A stretch of DNA of 64,000 bases from Lactobacillus mulieris. Its GTDB lineage: Bacteria; Bacillota; Bacilli; Lactobacillales; Lactobacillaceae. Shown here piece by piece: positions 7,794-17,738 of the stretch. Under the pieces are notes generated by a model, which searched no databases, was not told the DNA's origin, and saw only the letters and a list, made by a program, of their open reading frames with translations. Location of the stretch: positions 1-64,000 of the forward strand of contig NZ_SDGL01000006.1 in the NCBI RefSeq assembly GCF_007095465.1. The letters are read 5' to 3'. Each line of letters begins with the position of its first letter. The stretch's first letter is position 1. Made by a program: the position numbers and the translations under genes.

Positions 7794-10208
7794 CTACCCT
7801 TCAAAAGTTAAAACATGTTTAGTCAAAGCATTGGCTAAAGATTTTCTTGCAGTAAAAATAATAATTTGACTTTCTTGTGCTAATTGTTCAAGTAACTTAA
7901 TAATATTTTCTGTACGACCATGATCAAAGTTAACAAAAGAATCATCAATCAAAATAGGTAAATTAATATCATCTTGAATTTGTTTAGCAAAAGCCAATTT
8001 TAAAGCAAAATATAATTGTTCTTTTGTTGCCCTAGATAAATATTTGATTTCTATCTTTTTTCCAGTGCGATTAGTAACTTTAATTGTCTTTCCAAAATTA
8101 ATTGCCTGATAATTACCATTAGTTAACAAAGTGAAATACTCTTGACTTGCAACTAACATTTTGGGAAGTCTTTCACCAGAAGCAATATCAAGAGCCCTAG
8201 TAATTATCCGACTAGCTAAAATATATGCTAAATATTTACTAGTCGCAGTATTCAATTGCGTATTGGTTGTTTCAAGTTCCTGCTTTTGCCGCTCAATCTC
8301 ATCAGAATTTGCAAAGTTTTCCATCTTTACTTTAATTTCAGCAGCATTTTGATTTAACTTAGCTAAATAAAGTTCTAACTGATGATTTTGTTTCTTTAAA
8401 GCATCTTTTTTTTGTTGCCACTTTTCTTCATCAAGCATAATTTCATGTAATTTTTCATGACTATCTTTAAAGTTTTCCGATAATGCATTGAGACGATTTT
8501 CTTGCTCCTTATTAGCAAAATAAGCTTCACGCAATTTTAAATATTCATCCCAAGATTTCACTTCCGCTTTTAATAGTAGGTCATTAATCTGCTTAGAAAT
8601 CGTTTCAATTTTCTTTTTTAAAGTTTCGATATTTGTAACCAAACTTGCCTTATTGGCTGCAAGTATACTTCGCTGTCTTACAGTAAGTTCCAGGCTATTT
8701 AAGGCTTCATTTACTTCTTCCAAAGCAAGTGGGCGCTTTAAATATTTACCTAAGTTTACAATATAATTTTGGAGCTTAGATTGTAATTTTTCGACATCAA
8801 TTGTGAAATTACTAATATCAAGTTCAATCTCTTTTAGTTTATTTAGCTTTTCAATTACTAAATTAAGCTCTTGATTATTAGGATTAAAACCATATTCTTT
8901 AACAAAACTAGCTAATCTTGCTTCTCTTTGTTTAGCAACTGCCTTTCTCTTAGATTCTTTAAATCCTAAATAGCCCGTAAGTATAAACAAAAATAAAGCT
9001 AAAATTGGATTTATTATTAAAGAAATAGTTCCTACAACTGCTAAGCCAACTATCCATGGCATAATTTTAGACTTAGTTGTATTAGTTGGGGAGCTTATTT
9101 TTTTAGCTGAAATTTGTAATTGATTAATATCAACTTCTTCCAAATTTCTTAAAAATGGATACAGAGATATAAGTTGTTCACGTTGTTTCTTTCGTTTATC
9201 AAGCTCATATTTTTTATATTCAAGTTGATTTTGCCAATCCACAAACGAATTGCGTTCTAATAACAATTTTTCCGCTTGTTCTTGATCAAAGTCATCAGCT
9301 TGTAAATTCTTTAATTGTGAATTATCTTCTTCTAAGTTTGCTAGTAAATTCTTTTTCTCAACTACTAAGTTTTGACACGAATTAAAATCAGCTTCAGAAA
9401 ATTTAACTTCTGTAAGACTGTTTTTCAATACTTGATATTTTTTATATGAAACTAATTTCTGTTCTAATTCTTTAGCTGCGATAAGTTTTTCATTGTTGGT
9501 TTTATACTCATTTTGACTTTTAATATATTCTGAGCGTTGCTTATTTAAATCATTTTCTAAAACTTTATAATTAGCAAATTCTGCTTGTTTCTGACTTAAA
9601 TCATCTAATTCATCAATTCTTTTAGCAAGTAACTGATTAACTTCTGGTTTTTTTCCTAATTTCTTAAACAGAGTTCCTGCTTCCTTATCAAATTTATCTC
9701 TCAAATTTAAAAATTCTGTTGATTTTGCCGCACCTAAATAATAGATTTGTTCAACTAAATCATTTTCTGTCAATTTCATTATTTGAGCTAGCGTATCTTG
9801 ATTAAAGATAAAGCTGTCAGCATAAAAGCTACCATCAATATTTTGAATTTGATCAAAAAAAAGACTTTCAGGCACAATATGCCCATCTTTTTTGACTGTT
9901 AAAGTTCCTTTTTTACTTTTATCTCCCTTAGCCCATAGTCGCTCTAACTCAAATTCACTACCATCTAATTCAAAAAACAAGCTACCTCCCATTGGGCTAA
10001 CTGCAGCTAATGGTTCATATTCTTCAAAGAAGGGGCTCTTACTACTTCTCAAATAAAAGCCAAATAGAATTTGTTTAATAAACGCAACAGTCGTACTTTT
10101 TCCAGCCTCATTTTGACCAAAAAAAACATTGATTTCTTTACTCGGGAGGGAAAAAGTAAGATTAGATAACTTACCAAAATGTATAATTTTAATTTTCGTT
10201 AGTTTCAT
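7794..10208 (-). CDS. yhaN: YhaN/SbcC-like AAA ATPase
   Basis: About 804 residues. An N-terminal P-loop GQNEAGKST is at about residues 33-41 and a C-terminal Walker B is LPILIDDSFVNFD (about 752-764). Long coiled coils lie between them, giving the SMC/Rad50 layout. In the middle (about 385-420) are two adjacent hydrophobic segments, so the protein may be membrane-tethered, a trait of YhaN but not of SbcC. It overlaps yhaO by about 20 bp and would form an SbcCD-like nuclease complex with it. Of three consecutive ATG codons the third (10208) is chosen; the choice changes only two residues. Confidence 0.88.
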   Translation of the reverse strand: MKLTKIKIIHFGKLSNLTFSLPSKEINVFFGQNEAGKSTTVAFIKQILFGFYLRSSKSPFFEEYEPLAAVSPMGGSLFFELDGSEFELERLWAKGDKSKKGTLTVKKDGHIVPESLFFDQIQNIDGSFYADSFIFNQDTLAQIMKLTENDLVEQIYYLGAAKSTEFLNLRDKFDKEAGTLFKKLGKKPEVNQLLAKRIDELDDLSQKQAEFANYKVLENDLNKQRSEYIKSQNEYKTNNEKLIAAKELEQKLVSYKKYQVLKNSLTEVKFSEADFNSCQNLVVEKKNLLANLEEDNSQLKNLQADDFDQEQAEKLLLERNSFVDWQNQLEYKKYELDKRKKQREQLISLYPFLRNLEEVDINQLQISAKKISSPTNTTKSKIMPWIVGLAVVGTISLIINPILALFLFILTGYLGFKESKRKAVAKQREARLASFVKEYGFNPNNQELNLVIEKLNKLKEIELDISNFTIDVEKLQSKLQNYIVNLGKYLKRPLALEEVNEALNSLELTVRQRSILAANKASLVTNIETLKKKIETISKQINDLLLKAEVKSWDEYLKLREAYFANKEQENRLNALSENFKDSHEKLHEIMLDEEKWQQKKDALKKQNHQLELYLAKLNQNAAEIKVKMENFANSDEIERQKQELETTNTQLNTATSKYLAYILASRIITRALDIASGERLPKMLVASQEYFTLLTNGNYQAINFGKTIKVTNRTGKKIEIKYLSRATKEQLYFALKLAFAKQIQDDINLPILIDDSFVNFDHGRTENIIKLLEQLAQESQIIIFTARKSLANALTKHVLTFEG

Positions 10209-11412
10209 CATCAATTCCCTTCATACTTTGAGCCAAAATCACTAATGCTCTTTCAACAGTTTCTTGTTGAAAATCTTCTCTTTGACATAATTTAGCTAAA
10301 TACTGATCCTTTTTAATTAGGTCTTGGGCTAATTTCAAAAAAGCTTCTTTATTTGTACTTTCTAACTTTGCTTCAGAAAATGCTTTTTGCTCTTTAGCCC
10401 CTAATTTTATTTGTAAATTACTTTTTAATCTTAAATCAATTACTTGGCTAGAAAATGCTAGATTTTGACTTAAATTATTCCAAAAATCACTATCTGTAAT
10501 CAACTCAATTTGAGCTTCACTTAAAAATTGGGCTTTATTTATCACAACATAAAAAAATGTTAATTCTTTATTTGCTTTATTTAGTTCACTAATAAGCCAG
10601 TTTTGCAATTCTGCTTTTGAAAGTTGCTCTGTTAATGTAAGCTCCAATTTTTTCCACAAAATTGGAGCTGTTTTTTCAAAAGATATTTTAGTTTCTTTTC
10701 TTTCTTCATCAACTATCGCTAAATAACAACCCTTTTCACTCAACTCATTAATGTGGCGTCCTTGAATATTACCAGGATAAATAATTAATGGTTTCTGAGA
10801 CAAAACCTGTCTAGCATGAATATGCCCCAAAGCAAAATAATCATAATCTAAGTTTCTCAGCTCTGCTACTTCAAAAGGCGCATAAACATTTTGATACGCT
10901 TCAGTAGTTTTAACACCTGCATGCATTAATCCAATAGTATAGTTGCTATCTTTAACAGGGAATTTACTTACCATATTTTCAGTAATATGGTTATTTTGAT
11001 AGGAAAATCCTACTACATTGTATTCAAAACCTTGTTTAGTTTTTAGAGATATTTTTTCAACTTTTTGTCCATTTCCTAACAAGTGAAAGTATGGACTGGC
11101 ATTAACAAATAAACTATTTAAGTCCATATAGTCGTGATTTCCAAAAATCATAACCACTTCAATTTCGGCATCTGTCAATCTCTTTACTTGTTCAGCAAAA
11201 AATAACTGACTTTTCGGACTGGGCTTGTTTGAATCGAAAGTATCCCCAGCTATCAATACCAAATCAACTTCTTGGGCTAATGCCAAATCACAAATACGCT
11301 GAAAAGATTTTTCAGCCGCACTTTTTATTTCTTCATAAGTCTTATAAGGCAAAAAAGATAGTCCACGAAATGGACTATCTAAATGCGCATCTGCTAAGTG
11401 AATAAATTTCAT
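10189..11412 (-). CDS. yhaO: YhaO metallophosphoesterase, SbcD-like DNA exonuclease
   Basis: A 407-residue protein. The calcineurin-type phosphoesterase motifs are in order: HLADAHLDSPF (about residues 5-15), LIAGDTFDSN (about 54-63), IFGNHDYMD (about 90-98), MHAG (about 163) and LGHIHARQ (about 195-202). A C-terminal capping and partner-binding region follows. It is expected to act with YhaN as an Mre11-Rad50-like complex at broken DNA. It starts 2 bp after the yheA-like gene and overlaps yhaN, so translation is coupled. Confidence 0.92.
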   Translation of the reverse strand: MKFIHLADAHLDSPFRGLSFLPYKTYEEIKSAAEKSFQRICDLALAQEVDLVLIAGDTFDSNKPSPKSQLFFAEQVKRLTDAEIEVVMIFGNHDYMDLNSLFVNASPYFHLLGNGQKVEKISLKTKQGFEYNVVGFSYQNNHITENMVSKFPVKDSNYTIGLMHAGVKTTEAYQNVYAPFEVAELRNLDYDYFALGHIHARQVLSQKPLIIYPGNIQGRHINELSEKGCYLAIVDEERKETKISFEKTAPILWKKLELTLTEQLSKAELQNWLISELNKANKELTFFYVVINKAQFLSEAQIELITDSDFWNNLSQNLAFSSQVIDLRLKSNLQIKLGAKEQKAFSEAKLESTNKEAFLKLAQDLIKKDQYLAKLCQREDFQQETVERALVILAQSMKGIDDETNEN

Positions 11413-11414
11413 TT

Positions 11415-11777
11415 TTATTTACCTGAATGAATACTGATATCTTCATAAAGATCAGTAATTGGCTTAGCAATTGTTTTTTGAATATCATCAAGTAACATAT
11501 AAATTCCTTGTTCAGCCATAATTACTTGCTTTACATGTGGATCATTTTGAATTTTTTGATTTAATTCTTGATATCTAGCCTTTTCTTCATCAGTCATTTC
11601 TTGACCATTTTGTTGTTTTTCTAAAATTCCTTTTTGAAACTCTTCCATTTCACGATAAATAGCTAGACTGGTTTCATTTTCTTTTACACCAGCGATTGCC
11701 TTTTTTAAATTTGTAAATTGATCAGTTTCTTGAAATTCAGATGCTAGCTTATTAGCAGTATCATAAATATTAATCAT
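11415..11777 (-). CDS. yheA: YlbF/YheA family protein
   Basis: A 120-residue, all-helical, acidic protein of the YlbF/YmcA/YheA family (MINIYDTANKLASEF...). Relatives YlbF, YmcA and YaaT form a complex affecting RNA processing and Spo0A phosphorylation in Bacillus. The YheA paralogue has no settled role. Its place at the head of the yhaO-yhaN-yhaM operon matches Bacillus and supports orthology. Confidence 0.85.
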   Translation of the reverse strand: MINIYDTANKLASEFQETDQFTNLKKAIAGVKENETSLAIYREMEEFQKGILEKQQNGQEMTDEEKARYQELNQKIQNDPHVKQVIMAEQGIYMLLDDIQKTIAKPITDLYEDISIHSGK

Positions 11778-11788
11778 AATTCTCTCCC

Positions 11789-13846
11789 TTATCTACCAAA
11801 TAGGCCTTTTATATTATTGTACCATTCTTGAATATTCTTGCCTGCTTGATTCAATCCATTTTGTAAATTTTGTCCAGCTTGTGATAACCAGTCTGAATTA
11901 GATCCAGTCGCATTGGCCATACTTTGAGCTGGCTTTTCACTAAACGCTGTACCCTTAGTATACGGTAAAATTCCTTCCATTTCAGCTTTATATAATCTAG
12001 TAATACCAGTTTCTGAAATTCCTTGCATATAATGGTTTTGATCTGTTTTATCAAAACCTACCCATGTTGCAACCACGACATCCGGAGTATAACCAACAAT
12101 CCATTGATCCTTAGTCCCATAAGCCCACGATACTTCTGTTGAGCCAGTTTTACCTGCCACTTCATAACCAGCCGGCTGAGCAGATTGAGCTGTTCCGCTA
12201 GTAAAGACTCCCAAAAGCATAGATGTCATTTCTTTTGCCACACTCTGACTCATAATCCTATGGTTACCAATATTAGAATTTTGAGCAATAACATTACCGC
12301 TAGCATCTTCAATCTTGGTAATAAAATAAGCATTATTAGGCAAGTTACCTTTATTAGCAAAAGCGCTATATGCTCTCGCCATTTGCAAAGGAGAAACACC
12401 TGTTGATAATCCCCCTAATGCTAAAGCCAAATTTTGATCTTTTTTAGCTACTTTGATTCCAAAGTTTTGCATAGCTTGAACACCCTTGGAAACCCCAATT
12501 TTATCTAAAAGCCAAACAGCGGCTACATTTTTACTTTGAGCTATAGCTTGATACATTGGAATTGACGTTGAATACTGATTATCAACATTATGCGGCTCAT
12601 ATTTATTAGCGCCAAAAGTCTGTAATTTATCAGATAATTCAGAATCATAATGATATCCGCTTTGTAAAGCAGGTGTATATACAGCTAGTGGTTTTATCGA
12701 AGAACCCGGTTGTCTTCTCATTTGAGTTGCACGATTGTAACCTCTAAAGACATGGTCGCCACGTCCACCAACAATTGCCTTTACAGCCTCAGTTTTTGGA
12801 TCAATAGCGACACTGGCACCTTGAACCTTGGTACCATCACTAGCTGAAGATGGAAAATTAGCTGAGGAATCAAATGAATCTTGCATAGCTGACTGATAGT
12901 CAGTATTCAAAGTAGTGTATATCTTCAAGCCTTTATTCATAACATCTTCTTCGGTTAAACCATATTTACTAATTGCTTCATCAACTACTGCATCAAAGAA
13001 ATAAGGATATTTATAGCCATCATCTTGAATATAATTGTCTTTAAGACTTAATCCTTCAGATTGTGCAGTCTTAGCGGATGTAGCTGATAATTTCTTATTT
13101 TGAACCATCAAACTTAAAACTACATTCCTTCGTGACAAGGCATTAGACATATGATCAATTGGGTTGTAATATGATGGATTTCTTAGCATCCCTGCTAAAG
13201 TCGCAGCTTCACCAACTGTCAAATCACTAGCATCTTTTCCAAAATATTTATGGCTAGCATCTTGTACTCCCCAAACACCATTACCAAAATAAGCATTATT
13301 GAGATACATGGTCAAAATATCTTTTTTAGAGTATACGTGATTAATTTCTATTGCAAAAAACAATTCCTCTAACTTTCTAGAAAAAGTTTGCTGCTGCGTT
13401 AAAATAGCATTTTTAGCTAGTTGTTGAGTTAAAGTTGAGCCTCCTCCTGCAATATTACCATGATGAATAAGTAGACTTATAAAGGCTCTCGCCATTCCTT
13501 TAATACTAAAACCTGGATTTGTATAAAAAGTCCGGTCCTCAGTTGAGATAACTGCGTTTTGCATATAAGGCGATATTTTATCCAATTCCACAAAGGTTCC
13601 CTTTTGTGAATAAAGATTTCCTGCTTTTTGTCCACTAGCATCATATATTTGAGTAGTTGTTGCTAGAGAAGCTTTTAAATTTGCTATATTGGAAGTTTTA
13701 ACCTTAATTGTATAATAAGATGATGTGATTAAAATCACGGTTAAAAATACTAAAATTAGCCATCTAATCACTTGAAAACGGTGATTAAAATTTTTGATAA
13801 AAAGCCAAACAGGATTTGCCTTTTTATTTCGTGAATATTCCCTCAT
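11789..13846 (-). CDS. pbp1A: Class A penicillin-binding protein (transglycosylase/transpeptidase)
   Basis: A 685-residue bifunctional peptidoglycan synthase with a short basic cytoplasmic tail and one membrane segment at about residues 27-45. The GT51 transglycosylase domain has catalytic Glu103 in STEDRTFY and the GGGSTLTQQLAKN motif (about 134-146). The transpeptidase domain has Ser382-x-x-Lys385 (GSSIK), SKN at 438-440 and KTGST at about 566. The tail is Gly/Asn/Gln-rich. All key residues are present. It ends 11 bp before the yheA-like gene, so it may be read into that operon. The exact paralogue (PBP1A, 2A or 2D) is not certain. Confidence 0.9.
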   Translation of the reverse strand: MREYSRNKKANPVWLFIKNFNHRFQVIRWLILVFLTVILITSSYYTIKVKTSNIANLKASLATTTQIYDASGQKAGNLYSQKGTFVELDKISPYMQNAVISTEDRTFYTNPGFSIKGMARAFISLLIHHGNIAGGGSTLTQQLAKNAILTQQQTFSRKLEELFFAIEINHVYSKKDILTMYLNNAYFGNGVWGVQDASHKYFGKDASDLTVGEAATLAGMLRNPSYYNPIDHMSNALSRRNVVLSLMVQNKKLSATSAKTAQSEGLSLKDNYIQDDGYKYPYFFDAVVDEAISKYGLTEEDVMNKGLKIYTTLNTDYQSAMQDSFDSSANFPSSASDGTKVQGASVAIDPKTEAVKAIVGGRGDHVFRGYNRATQMRRQPGSSIKPLAVYTPALQSGYHYDSELSDKLQTFGANKYEPHNVDNQYSTSIPMYQAIAQSKNVAAVWLLDKIGVSKGVQAMQNFGIKVAKKDQNLALALGGLSTGVSPLQMARAYSAFANKGNLPNNAYFITKIEDASGNVIAQNSNIGNHRIMSQSVAKEMTSMLLGVFTSGTAQSAQPAGYEVAGKTGSTEVSWAYGTKDQWIVGYTPDVVVATWVGFDKTDQNHYMQGISETGITRLYKAEMEGILPYTKGTAFSEKPAQSMANATGSNSDWLSQAGQNLQNGLNQAGKNIQEWYNNIKGLFGR

Positions 13847-13930
13847 CTATATTCTCCTTTTAGGTAATCAGTTTGATTTTAGCACATTCACCAAATTAAA
13901 CCAGAAAGCTGAAGATTTTTTATAAATATT

Positions 13931-14794
13931 ATGTCAACTTATAGATTTACTAATAAATACCCAAATAACGAACCAGTTTCAGTTAATGACTTACTTAGAC
14001 AGCTTTTGATTCCTAGAAAATGGCGTCATTTTTTGCGAATTGAAAAGAAGATATTGATTAATGGGAACTACCGTAACTTCAATGAATTAGTATTTCCCAA
14101 TGATGAGTATTCAATTATGCTTACCCATGTAGAAAATCAGCAACACTCTATAACTCCAAGTGGCCATCTACCCACAATCATTTATGAAGACAAAAATATC
14201 CTCGTAATTAATAAACCTAGTAATCAAAAGACCCATCCCAACTTATTCGAAACAGATACTGCTATGAATGATGTAACAACTTATTTAGGTTATACCCCTT
14301 ATATCATTCATCGCTTAGATATGCTCACTAATGGTTTATTATTGTTTGCCAAAAATCCTGCAGTTGTCCCAATTTTAAATCGGCAACTGACTACTAAAAT
14401 AATGAAACGCAACTATTATGCGACAGTTAAGTTAAAAAACATCCCTAATCAAGGGACAATTGATTTACCTATTGCTCAAGATCCCAATGATCAACGTAAA
14501 CGAATTGTTGACGATAATGGCTTAAAGGCAATTACTCATTATCAAGTCATTGCACGCAATTCAATCCAAAACACTATGACATTAAAATTAACCTTAGAAA
14601 CAGGCCGAACACATCAAATTAGAGTCCATTTGGCAAGTATAAACTTACCAATTATTGGTGATCCTCTATATAATCCCGATTTTAATGGGGAAGCTTTAGC
14701 CTTAACAGCATATGAACTGAGCTTAATTTCTCCATTTACTTTTGATACATTAAAAGTCACTTTGCCAAACAAAAAAGACTATCCAAATGGATAG
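13931..14794 (+). CDS. RluA-family RNA pseudouridine synthase
   Basis: A 287-residue protein. The catalytic aspartate lies in the RluA motif HRLDMLTNGLLLFAKN (about residues 130-145), and the family motif GRTHQIRVHLASI is near 235-247. An S4-like N-terminal part is short. It isomerises uridine to pseudouridine in rRNA or tRNA, but the target cannot be told from sequence. The gene stands alone, divergent from the PBP gene. Its last codons overlap the stem of a terminator serving the convergent fba gene. Confidence 0.9.
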   Translation: MSTYRFTNKYPNNEPVSVNDLLRQLLIPRKWRHFLRIEKKILINGNYRNFNELVFPNDEYSIMLTHVENQQHSITPSGHLPTIIYEDKNILVINKPSNQKTHPNLFETDTAMNDVTTYLGYTPYIIHRLDMLTNGLLLFAKNPAVVPILNRQLTTKIMKRNYYATVKLKNIPNQGTIDLPIAQDPNDQRKRIVDDNGLKAITHYQVIARNSIQNTMTLKLTLETGRTHQIRVHLASINLPIIGDPLYNPDFNGEALALTAYELSLISPFTFDTLKVTLPNKKDYPNG

Positions 14795-14801
14795 TCTTCT
14801 T
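14772..14801 (-). terminator. fba terminator inside the 3' end of the RluA-type gene
   Basis: AAGACTATCC and GGATAGTCTT form a 10-bp stem with a 4-nt loop. On the minus strand a run of six T follows, so this is chiefly the fba terminator. It lies across the last codons and stop (14792-14794) of the convergent gene. Confidence 0.85.
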
Positions 14802-14821
14802 TAATAGGGTAATAATTAAGA

Positions 14822-15733
14822 TTATTCTTCGTTTAATGAAGAACGGTCAAATGATGCATCTTTAAGTTCATCATCGATAGTCTTAGTACCCATCCAAGAA
14901 ATCATTTCCTTCATCTTAGCGGTAATAGCTTCAGTACCTGGTAATAAAAGCTTACGTGGGTCATAACCCTTGTGATCCTTGTCAAGGTCCTTTTCAGACA
15001 TAATGTAATCACGAGTAGCTTCTTGGAATGCTAATTGGAATTCAGTGTTAATGTTGATCTTAGCAATACCAAGTTGAATAGCCTTTTCAATTTGGTCTTG
15101 AGGAATACCTGAACCACCGTGAAGTACAAGTGGAGTATCTGGAACTGCTTCAGCAATTTCCTTCAAACGGTCAAAGTTAAGACCCTTCCAATCTGCTGGG
15201 TAAACACCGTGGATGTTACCAATACCACAAGCAAGCTTGTCAACACCTGCAGCAACGAATGCCTTAGCGTCTTCAACTGATGCTAATTCACCACCGCCTT
15301 GGTTTTCACCAATCTTACCAATTTCAGCTTCAACAGAAATACCACGTTCGTGGGCTAACTTAACGATTTCCTTAGTCTTAGCCAAGTTTTCTTCAGTTGG
15401 AAGTGCGTGACCATCAAACATAACTGATGAGTAACCAAGCTTAATACATTCCTTAGCTGATTCAAAGTCACCGTGGTCCAAGTTCAAAATAACTGGAACT
15501 GAGATGTTCATTGCGTCCATTTGGTCAGCAACCATGTCCTTAACGAACTTGTAGCCACCCATGTACTTAGCAGCACCAGTAGAAACTTGAATCAATAATG
15601 GAGTTCTAGTTTCTTCTGCAGCACGTAATTCTGCACGAGTCCATTCCAAGTTGTTAGTGTTGTAGGCACCAACTGCATAGTGGTGCTTACGAGCTTCTTT
15701 AAAAATTTCATTACCATTGTCAAAATAAGCCAT
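14822..15733 (-). CDS. fba: Fructose-1,6-bisphosphate aldolase, class II
   Basis: A 303-residue zinc-dependent aldolase that splits fructose-1,6-bisphosphate to DHAP and glyceraldehyde-3-phosphate in glycolysis. The motifs are VILNLDHGDF (zinc histidine, about residues 80-89), the catalytic Glu region EAEIG (about 135-139), CGIGNIHGVYP (about 169-179) and LVLHGGSGI (about 206-214). Codon use is strongly biased, as expected of a highly expressed gene. It is monocistronic, with its own promoter and terminator and AGGAGG before the ATG. Confidence 0.97.
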   Translation of the reverse strand: MAYFDNGNEIFKEARKHHYAVGAYNTNNLEWTRAELRAAEETRTPLLIQVSTGAAKYMGGYKFVKDMVADQMDAMNISVPVILNLDHGDFESAKECIKLGYSSVMFDGHALPTEENLAKTKEIVKLAHERGISVEAEIGKIGENQGGGELASVEDAKAFVAAGVDKLACGIGNIHGVYPADWKGLNFDRLKEIAEAVPDTPLVLHGGSGIPQDQIEKAIQLGIAKININTEFQLAFQEATRDYIMSEKDLDKDHKGYDPRKLLLPGTEAITAKMKEMISWMGTKTIDDELKDASFDRSSLNEE

Positions 15734-15764
15734 TGATATACCTCCTAGAAATTCTACAAGTTAT

Positions 15765-15793
15765 ATTCTACACACAAGTTCCAATATTAACAA
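15765..15793 (-). promoter_or_regulatory. fba promoter
   Basis: On the minus strand TTGTTA (15788-15793), a 17-bp spacer and TAGAAT (15765-15770) lie about 30 bp before the start codon. Confidence 0.6.
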
Positions 15794-15802
15794 GGTCTAG
15801 AC

Positions 15803-17479
15803 TTACATTTCTTTTGGAGCGGCTACCCCTAATAAATGCAAACTTTCTGTCAAAACAATTGAAGTTGCTTTAACTAAAGCTAAACGGGCAGCTAATTGGT
15901 CATCTTCGTCAAGAATACGAACGTTTGCATAGTACTTGTTGAAGTGCTTAGCAAGTTTTAATGCAAATTTAGCAATAATTGATGGTTCATATTTTTCACT
16001 TGCTTTTGCTAAAACTGCTGGGAAGTCTGCTAAATCTTTGGCTACTGCAAATGCCCATTCATCACTTAAATCAAGTTCATCAATTGTAACAATTTGGTTA
16101 GCTTTTCTCAAAATACTTTGAGCACGGGCATTAGTGTATTGTACATAAGGACCTGTTTCTCCTTCGAAACGAACCACTTCTTCAAGGTTGAAATCGAAAG
16201 CATCTAAACGATCATTCTTTAAATCATGGAAAACAACGGCACCAATACCTACTTCATTAGCAACTTGTTCTTTATTTGGCAAGCTAGGATTCTTCGTTTC
16301 AATTTGCTTCATGGCAAGTTCAACTGCATCTTCCAAAACTTTATCTAAAAATACGACATTCCCCTTACGTGTTGAAAGCTTCTTACCACCTTGGGTAATC
16401 AAGCCAAATGGAATATGATGGATATCATCAGCCCATTCATGGCCCATCTTTTTCAAAACTTCTTTAAGTTGTTCGAAATATGCAGATTGTTCATTACCTA
16501 CCACATAAAGTGCTTGAACAAAATCATAGTGCTTTTTACGATATTCTGCTGCAGTTAAATCACGGGTAGTATAGATACTTGTACCATCAGATTTTAAAAT
16601 CATAGCTGGATTTTTATCTGGGCCTAAATCTACAACTTGAGCCCCACGAGATTCAACAAGGAGGTCTTTTTGACGTAATTCATCAACAATTGCATCCATC
16701 TTGTCATTGTAAAATGCTTCACCATGGTATGAATCAAACTCAACATTTAACTTCTTGTAAATTCGGTTAAATTCTTGTAAAGAAACCTTTCTAAACCAGT
16801 TCCAAAGCTTAACAGCTTCAGAATCGCCACCTTCAAGTTTCTTAAACCATGCACGACCTTCATCTTCAAGCTCAGGCTTTTCTTCAGCAACTTCATGGAA
16901 TTTTACATAGTAGTGGAACAAACTATTAATTGGATCTTTTTTAACATCTTCTTCATTACCCCATAACTTATATGCAGTAATTAATTTTCCAAATTGAGTT
17001 CCATAATCTCCTAAGTGGTTAATTTTTATAGGAGTATAGCCAACCTTAGTCAAAATTTTAGCAATTGAGTTACCAATTACAGTAGAACGAAGATGCCCCA
17101 TTGACATTGGCTTAGCAATATTAGGACTAGACATATCAATTGCAACATTACCACTACCCAAATTTTGGTTACCATAATTGTTCTTCTTAACCAAAACTTC
17201 TTCTAAAGTTTGAGAAATCAAAGCTGATTTCTTAATTGAAAAGTTAACATAAGGCCCCACAGCTTGAATTTTTTCAAAATTATCATCAGATAAATTTGCT
17301 ACTATAGCTTTGGCAATTTCTGCTGGATTCTTGTGTAAAGTTTTAGCAAGAATAAATGCTGGGAAAGCATAATCACCCATTTCTGGATTCTTAGGGCGCT
17401 CAATCAAACTATTAATTTTTTCCTTTGGTAATTCAACTTGAGAAGAAATCAATTCAACTACTTTTTGTTTAAAGTCCAT
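15803..17479 (-). CDS. argS: Arginyl-tRNA synthetase
   Basis: A 558-residue class Ia synthetase that charges tRNA-Arg. The HIGH-type motif appears as SMGHLRST (about residues 126-133), after SSPNIAKPM. There is an N-terminal Add1 domain and a C-terminal DALR anticodon-binding domain ending LHLLGVAAPKEM. KLSTRKGNVV (about 363-372) fills the KMSKS region. Expression is probably controlled by the T-box leader immediately upstream (17497-17690). Confidence 0.97.
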   Translation of the reverse strand: MDFKQKVVELISSQVELPKEKINSLIERPKNPEMGDYAFPAFILAKTLHKNPAEIAKAIVANLSDDNFEKIQAVGPYVNFSIKKSALISQTLEEVLVKKNNYGNQNLGSGNVAIDMSSPNIAKPMSMGHLRSTVIGNSIAKILTKVGYTPIKINHLGDYGTQFGKLITAYKLWGNEEDVKKDPINSLFHYYVKFHEVAEEKPELEDEGRAWFKKLEGGDSEAVKLWNWFRKVSLQEFNRIYKKLNVEFDSYHGEAFYNDKMDAIVDELRQKDLLVESRGAQVVDLGPDKNPAMILKSDGTSIYTTRDLTAAEYRKKHYDFVQALYVVGNEQSAYFEQLKEVLKKMGHEWADDIHHIPFGLITQGGKKLSTRKGNVVFLDKVLEDAVELAMKQIETKNPSLPNKEQVANEVGIGAVVFHDLKNDRLDAFDFNLEEVVRFEGETGPYVQYTNARAQSILRKANQIVTIDELDLSDEWAFAVAKDLADFPAVLAKASEKYEPSIIAKFALKLAKHFNKYYANVRILDEDDQLAARLALVKATSIVLTESLHLLGVAAPKEM

Positions 17480-17496
17480 ATCTACACCTCACAAAT

Positions 17497-17690
17497 AAAA
17501 AAGTCTCCTTCTAGTTAGACTAGAAAGAGACGAGTATTAACCCGCGGTACCACTCTACTTGATGATAACATCCGCTTTGTTTATTAACATTAATGATAAT
17601 CAAACACGCCTTCACCACTTCCACTATCTGTCTTCCACCAACACAGACTCGCTTAAAGCTTTCATGGCTACTACTTTTGACTTTTATTCA
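17497..17690 (-). promoter_or_regulatory. T-box riboswitch in the argS leader
   Basis: The minus-strand leader holds the invariant T-box sequence AGAGTGGTACCGCGGG (complement of 17541-17556). It is followed by a terminator stem (GTCTCTTTCTAG with CTAGAAGGAGAC, 17503-17531) and a T-run. The T-box can pair with terminator sequence to antiterminate when uncharged tRNA-Arg is bound. A possible CGU (Arg) specifier lies at 17606-17608 in GGCGTGTTTG; this is tentative because stem I was not fully folded. Confidence 0.88.
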
Positions 17691-17696
17691 CGTGCC

Positions 17697-17725
17697 ATTA
17701 TAACAGGCTTTTGTTTTTTTTGCTA
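17697..17725 (-). promoter_or_regulatory. argS leader promoter
   Basis: A perfect TATAAT on the minus strand (17697-17702), 17 bp from a weak -35 (TAGCAA, 17720-17725). It lies just past the stop codon of the upstream C39-domain gene. The start would be near 17690. Confidence 0.6.
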
Positions 17726-17738
17726 CCAAAACATTCTT

